A stretch of 15,700 nt of DNA from Chloroflexota bacterium (GTDB lineage: Bacteria; Chloroflexota; Anaerolineae; Aggregatilineales; Phototrophicaceae), in assembly GCA_003242205.1 (NCBI GenBank), contig QGUR01000084.1:1-15700 (forward strand), in the 5' to 3' direction. Below, piece by piece: positions 13,378-15,700 of this stretch (positions are counted from its first letter, which is position 1; each line of letters begins with the position of its first letter). A model generated the notes under the pieces. That model was not told the origin of the DNA. It worked only from the letters and a program-made list of their open reading frames with translations, and ran no database searches. The translations under genes were made by a program, and so were the position numbers.

Positions 13378-14544
13378 ATGCTGTCGATTCCGCGAATCAT
13401 TACCGTTGATCCGCAAGCAACTGTTTCGCGCTCGGTCCGCGCCGTCGTCGAGCTTTTCGACCAACCCGTCATTCAGATCGATGTGCCGGGCAGCCTTGAA
13501 GCGCTGGAAGAAGTCAGGCGAGGTGGCTGCGCGCTGCTGGTCACGGCGCATCAGCTCGACCAGCACATGGACGGCATTGAACTGGCGCAACGGGTGCGCC
13601 AGACCGCGCCCGATACAGCCCTGATCGTGGTGACAGACAGCAGCAACGGGCTGCTTCCCGATGAAGCGCGCCTGATCTGTCTGCGGCGTCCGCTGGATGC
13701 CTACCAGTTAATGCGCGCCGTCCATGCCGGTCTGCGCGGGCAGGACCTCGTGACTGCCGCAAAAGGCGCGGCAGCCCCAACGCCCGCGCCTGCGCCAGCC
13801 GGCGACTACGGGCCGGTTCCTTCGCTCGATCTGAAGGCGGCCAGCGCCATGATCGACAACCTGCTCACCGATGTCGGCGCGCTGGCCGTTGTCCTGAGCA
13901 GCCGCGATGGGCGCGTTCTGGTCGAGCGCGGCGCGGTCAGCTATCTCAACCGCGAGCAGCTCACCAGCACCCTGCTGCCGATGGTTCACACCACGATTAC
14001 GATTGGCGATCTGGTCGGCGGGCACGCTTCGGCTTTGCAGTTCTACGATGGCGAAACCTACGACGTCTTTGTCCTGTCGGTTGGCTTCCACTATTTTCTG
14101 TCGCTGATCTTCGACGGTCAGGCAGGCGTGCGCCAGTTCGGCGCGGTCACGCGCTTTGGCCGCCGCGCCGCCGAAGACCTGAAGGCATTGCTGGGCGCGG
14201 CAGCCACCGCCATTTACACGTCCGGCCCAACGCCGAAGCCGAAAATCCTCACCGAGCCTGAGGCGGAACCGGAACCGGCGGTGGATACCGTCGAACCCAT
14301 CGCTCTGCGCGCCGAAACGTGGGAAGACACGCCCGTACAGGAGAGCGACGAGCCGAAACGCGAAATGCTGCCGCCGATTACCGACTTTGATCCGGCGATT
14401 CTCGACCAACTGGCGGTGCTGGATCTGTCGGCTGCGGATGACCTGTTCGACCCGGATCGGCTGGCGGAAATCGCGCTGGAAGTGCGGCAGGGCCGGGGGC
14501 CGCTGACCTATGAGGAAGCGCGCGAACTCGGTATCGTTCCCTGA
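13378..14544 (+). CDS. Degenerate receiver domain fused to a Roadblock/LC7 domain
   Basis: The protein has 388 aa. The ATG at 13378 is chosen over the GTG at 13354 because GGAAG lies seven bases upstream. Residues 4-122 have the response-regulator fold (IITVDPQ start, ALLVTAHQLDQHMDGIELAQRVRQ, VVTDSS, LRRPLDAYQLMRAV), but the phospho-acceptor aspartate aligns with His58/Ala57 and the conserved Lys before Pro is Arg104. It is therefore probably not phosphorylated in the usual way. A PAPAP linker (~133-142) leads to a Roadblock/LC7 domain (~149-272), opening SLDLKAASAMIDNLLTDVGALAVVLSSRDGR (in part). Roadblock proteins commonly form dimers and regulate small Ras-like GTPases (as MglB does with MglA). 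An acidic linker and a short conserved-looking end (GPLTYEEARELGIVP, 374-388) follow. No GTPase gene is in the window. It may belong with the sigma and kinase genes in one signalling set. Confidence 0.85.
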   Translation: MLSIPRIITVDPQATVSRSVRAVVELFDQPVIQIDVPGSLEALEEVRRGGCALLVTAHQLDQHMDGIELAQRVRQTAPDTALIVVTDSSNGLLPDEARLICLRRPLDAYQLMRAVHAGLRGQDLVTAAKGAAAPTPAPAPAGDYGPVPSLDLKAASAMIDNLLTDVGALAVVLSSRDGRVLVERGAVSYLNREQLTSTLLPMVHTTITIGDLVGGHASALQFYDGETYDVFVLSVGFHYFLSLIFDGQAGVRQFGAVTRFGRRAAEDLKALLGAAATAIYTSGPTPKPKILTEPEAEPEPAVDTVEPIALRAETWEDTPVQESDEPKREMLPPITDFDPAILDQLAVLDLSAADDLFDPDRLAEIALEVRQGRGPLTYEEARELGIVP

Positions 14545-14594
14545 ATTTGCAGCCGCGTTATTCCGATGAGCGACTCGACGCGCCCCGCGCGTGG

Positions 14595-14610
14595 AGCCGC
14601 AGCGGCGGCT
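14595..14610. terminator. Short GC hairpin between convergent genes
   Basis: AGCCGC-AGCG-GCGGCT is a six-bp perfect stem with a four-base loop, between the ends of the Roadblock gene (14544) and the phosphoesterase (14613). On the plus strand it is followed by GTTTA, only three T. It is a weak candidate terminator for the plus-strand transcript. Confidence 0.35.
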
Positions 14611-14612
14611 GT

Positions 14613-15518
14613 TTACGCCAGCGCCGAACGCTCGTTCCCGTTAGGCCGGGACCGGCGCCGGCCATTGGCGCGCAGCGTAAAGACGGTCAGTTCCGGGCGG
14701 CAGTTGAAGCGCAAACGCATACCGGACATGCCGACGCCGCGATTGGTGTACACGTACATGCCATTGATGCGATTGAGGCCGACCACGAACCGCCGGGCGA
14801 ACGCCGGCAGCACGAGATTCATGAGCAGCGGCACTCGCACCTGACCGCCGTGAGAATGGCCGGATAGCTGGAGGTCGAAACACCCTGTGCTGGCCGTTAC
14901 ATAAGCGATATCCGGCTCGTGCGCCAGCAGTATCGCCGCCCCCGGTTCGGTCAGGCTTTCCACCACCAGATCAAGCCGCGAGCGCATCTCCACCACACTG
15001 TCGATGCCGGCAATGTGAAGCGCCGCGTTTCCCCGGCGAATCGTGTGCACGCTATTGCTGATGTCGATCAGGTTGGCCCGCGCCAGCATCCGGCGAACGG
15101 CGTTGCCGTCCTGCCAGTAATCGTGGTTGCCCATGATCGCCAGCGCTGCGTCTTTCGCGCGCAACCGGGACAGCGTCTGGCTGAGGCGGTCGGCGACGCC
15201 ATCGACCCGCCGGTGAACGTAATCGCCCGTCAGCGCGATCAGATCCGGCTCGAAGGCGTTGGTCTGGGCGACGATTTCTTCCAGCATGGCCCAGTCCTGC
15301 CAGAGCTCCATGTGCAGATCGCTGAACTGGACAATGCGATAGCCATCAAATTCCGGGTCAAGACGCGGCAGCGTCAGTTCGAGATGTTGGATATCGAGCC
15401 ATTTCGGCTCGATGTAATGGGCATAGGCCAGTAGCCCCGCGCCCGCTGCTGATACGGCAGCCAGCGGGGCGATCAGGCGTCTGGGTGTCAGCGCAGGCTG
15501 CGCCGAGAATTTTCCCAA
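14613..15518 (-). CDS. Membrane-anchored metallophosphoesterase, YkuE-like
   Basis: The protein has 301 aa from the TTG at 15518. That codon has an excellent AAGGGAGG (15534-15527) eight bases before it. The in-frame ATG at 15590 has no ribosome site and overlaps a TATAAT, so it is probably not used, though it would add 24 residues. One helix near the N-terminus (~16-36) anchors it, followed by EPKWLDIQHLELTLP. The calcineurin-like motifs are complete: FSDLHM (65-70; Asp67, His69), GDYVHRR (98-104), GNHDYW (130-135), AHEPD (199-203; His200) and SGHSHGGQ (219-226). These bind two metal ions that hydrolyse phosphate esters. The YkuE/YaeI group acts at the membrane, and some relatives cleave UDP-diacylglucosamine, but the substrate here is unknown. 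The C-terminus is basic (NGRRRSRPNGNE). It is convergent to the Roadblock gene. Confidence 0.88.
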   Translation of the reverse strand: MGKFSAQPALTPRRLIAPLAAVSAAGAGLLAYAHYIEPKWLDIQHLELTLPRLDPEFDGYRIVQFSDLHMELWQDWAMLEEIVAQTNAFEPDLIALTGDYVHRRVDGVADRLSQTLSRLRAKDAALAIMGNHDYWQDGNAVRRMLARANLIDISNSVHTIRRGNAALHIAGIDSVVEMRSRLDLVVESLTEPGAAILLAHEPDIAYVTASTGCFDLQLSGHSHGGQVRVPLLMNLVLPAFARRFVVGLNRINGMYVYTNRGVGMSGMRLRFNCRPELTVFTLRANGRRRSRPNGNERSALA

Positions 15519-15588
15519 GCGAATTGCCTCCCTTGGAAACAGCGAATGATCGGCGTTGCGCAGAGCGTCCAACGTCAACGCGCGACTC

Positions 15589-15594
15589 ATTATA
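15589..15594 (-). promoter_or_regulatory. Probable -10 of the phosphoesterase gene
   Basis: A perfect TATAAT on the minus strand (15594-15589) overlaps the first in-frame ATG, so transcription would start about 7 bp further on, inside that frame. This gives a ~64-nt leader to the TTG at 15518 with its strong ribosome site. The -35 region (CCGGAA, 17 bp upstream) is poor. Confidence 0.45.
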
Positions 15595-15653
15595 CATGGG
15601 ATAGCTGCTGGTTCCGGGAATTACCTCTGGCCTACATCTGGGCTGCGCCGAAC

Positions 15654-15700
15654 CTGTCTCTTATAAAAATCTAACGCGCCAGAGAACCAACTCTGTGTAA
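15654..15700. mobile_element. Tn5 mosaic-end-like sequence, possible edge of an IS4-family-type element
   Basis: Positions 15654-15672 read CTGTCTCTTATAAAAATCT, which matches the Tn5 mosaic end at 17 of 19 positions (differences at positions 13 and 15). If it is a real terminal inverted repeat, the element body lies to the right, and its transposase and other end are outside the window. The nine bases before it (gcgccgaac, 15645-15653) would be the target duplication. From 15599 to 15653 I see nothing else. Two mismatches and genomic-looking sequence beyond argue against leftover sequencing adapter. Confidence 0.45.

Noticed and set aside
15654..15672. Residual sequencing adapter as the explanation for the mosaic-end-like 19-mer
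   Set aside because: Not fully excluded, but two mismatches and a non-adapter continuation make a genomic origin more likely.

Overview
The window is about 15.7 kb of GC-rich bacterial chromosome. It has no rRNA, tRNA, CRISPR array or phage genes. It reads like a Chloroflexota (Anaerolineae-type) genome. The reasons are the Pro/Thr-rich PTP-type spacers on membrane-anchored TPR proteins, the high GC at third codon positions that opens long antisense frames, a PBP1C-like enzyme with a biPBP_C tail, and a Roadblock/LC7 regulator. This placement is an inference from gene content; there is no marker gene to confirm it.

Left part (1-3934): an LLM-type flavin-dependent oxidoreductase on the minus strand runs off the left edge. 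It is divergent from two plus-strand genes: an AviRa-like 23S rRNA methyltransferase and a CLC chloride channel/transporter with a CBS pair and a TrkA-C/RCK-C domain.

Centre (4048-12015, all minus strand): in transcription order this holds a PAS-PAS membrane histidine kinase, a previously uncalled 42-residue lipoprotein, a 183-residue lipoprotein with its own good sigma-70-type promoter, a bifunctional class A penicillin-binding protein, and a two-gene operon of paralogous membrane-anchored TPR proteins with a TATAAT promoter. Most of these products should sit in or outside the membrane, so this is a cell-envelope block.

Right part (12315-15700): a roughly 300-bp divergent control region rich in small palindromes separates the kinase from a sigma-70-family (ECF-like) sigma factor. 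The sigma gene overlaps a small gene that may encode its regulator. Next come a degenerate receiver-Roadblock fusion protein and, convergent to it, a membrane-anchored YkuE-type metallophosphoesterase whose start I move to an internal TTG. At the right edge is a 19-bp sequence matching the Tn5 mosaic end at 17 positions, which may be the terminus of an IS4-family-like element continuing outside the window.

The best leads are the kinase/sigma/overlapping-gene/pseudo-receiver-Roadblock cluster with its palindrome-flanked promoter, the paired cysteine-patterned TPR proteins beside the PBP, the tiny lipoprotein, and the transposon-like end. None is proven to be a new system from sequence alone.
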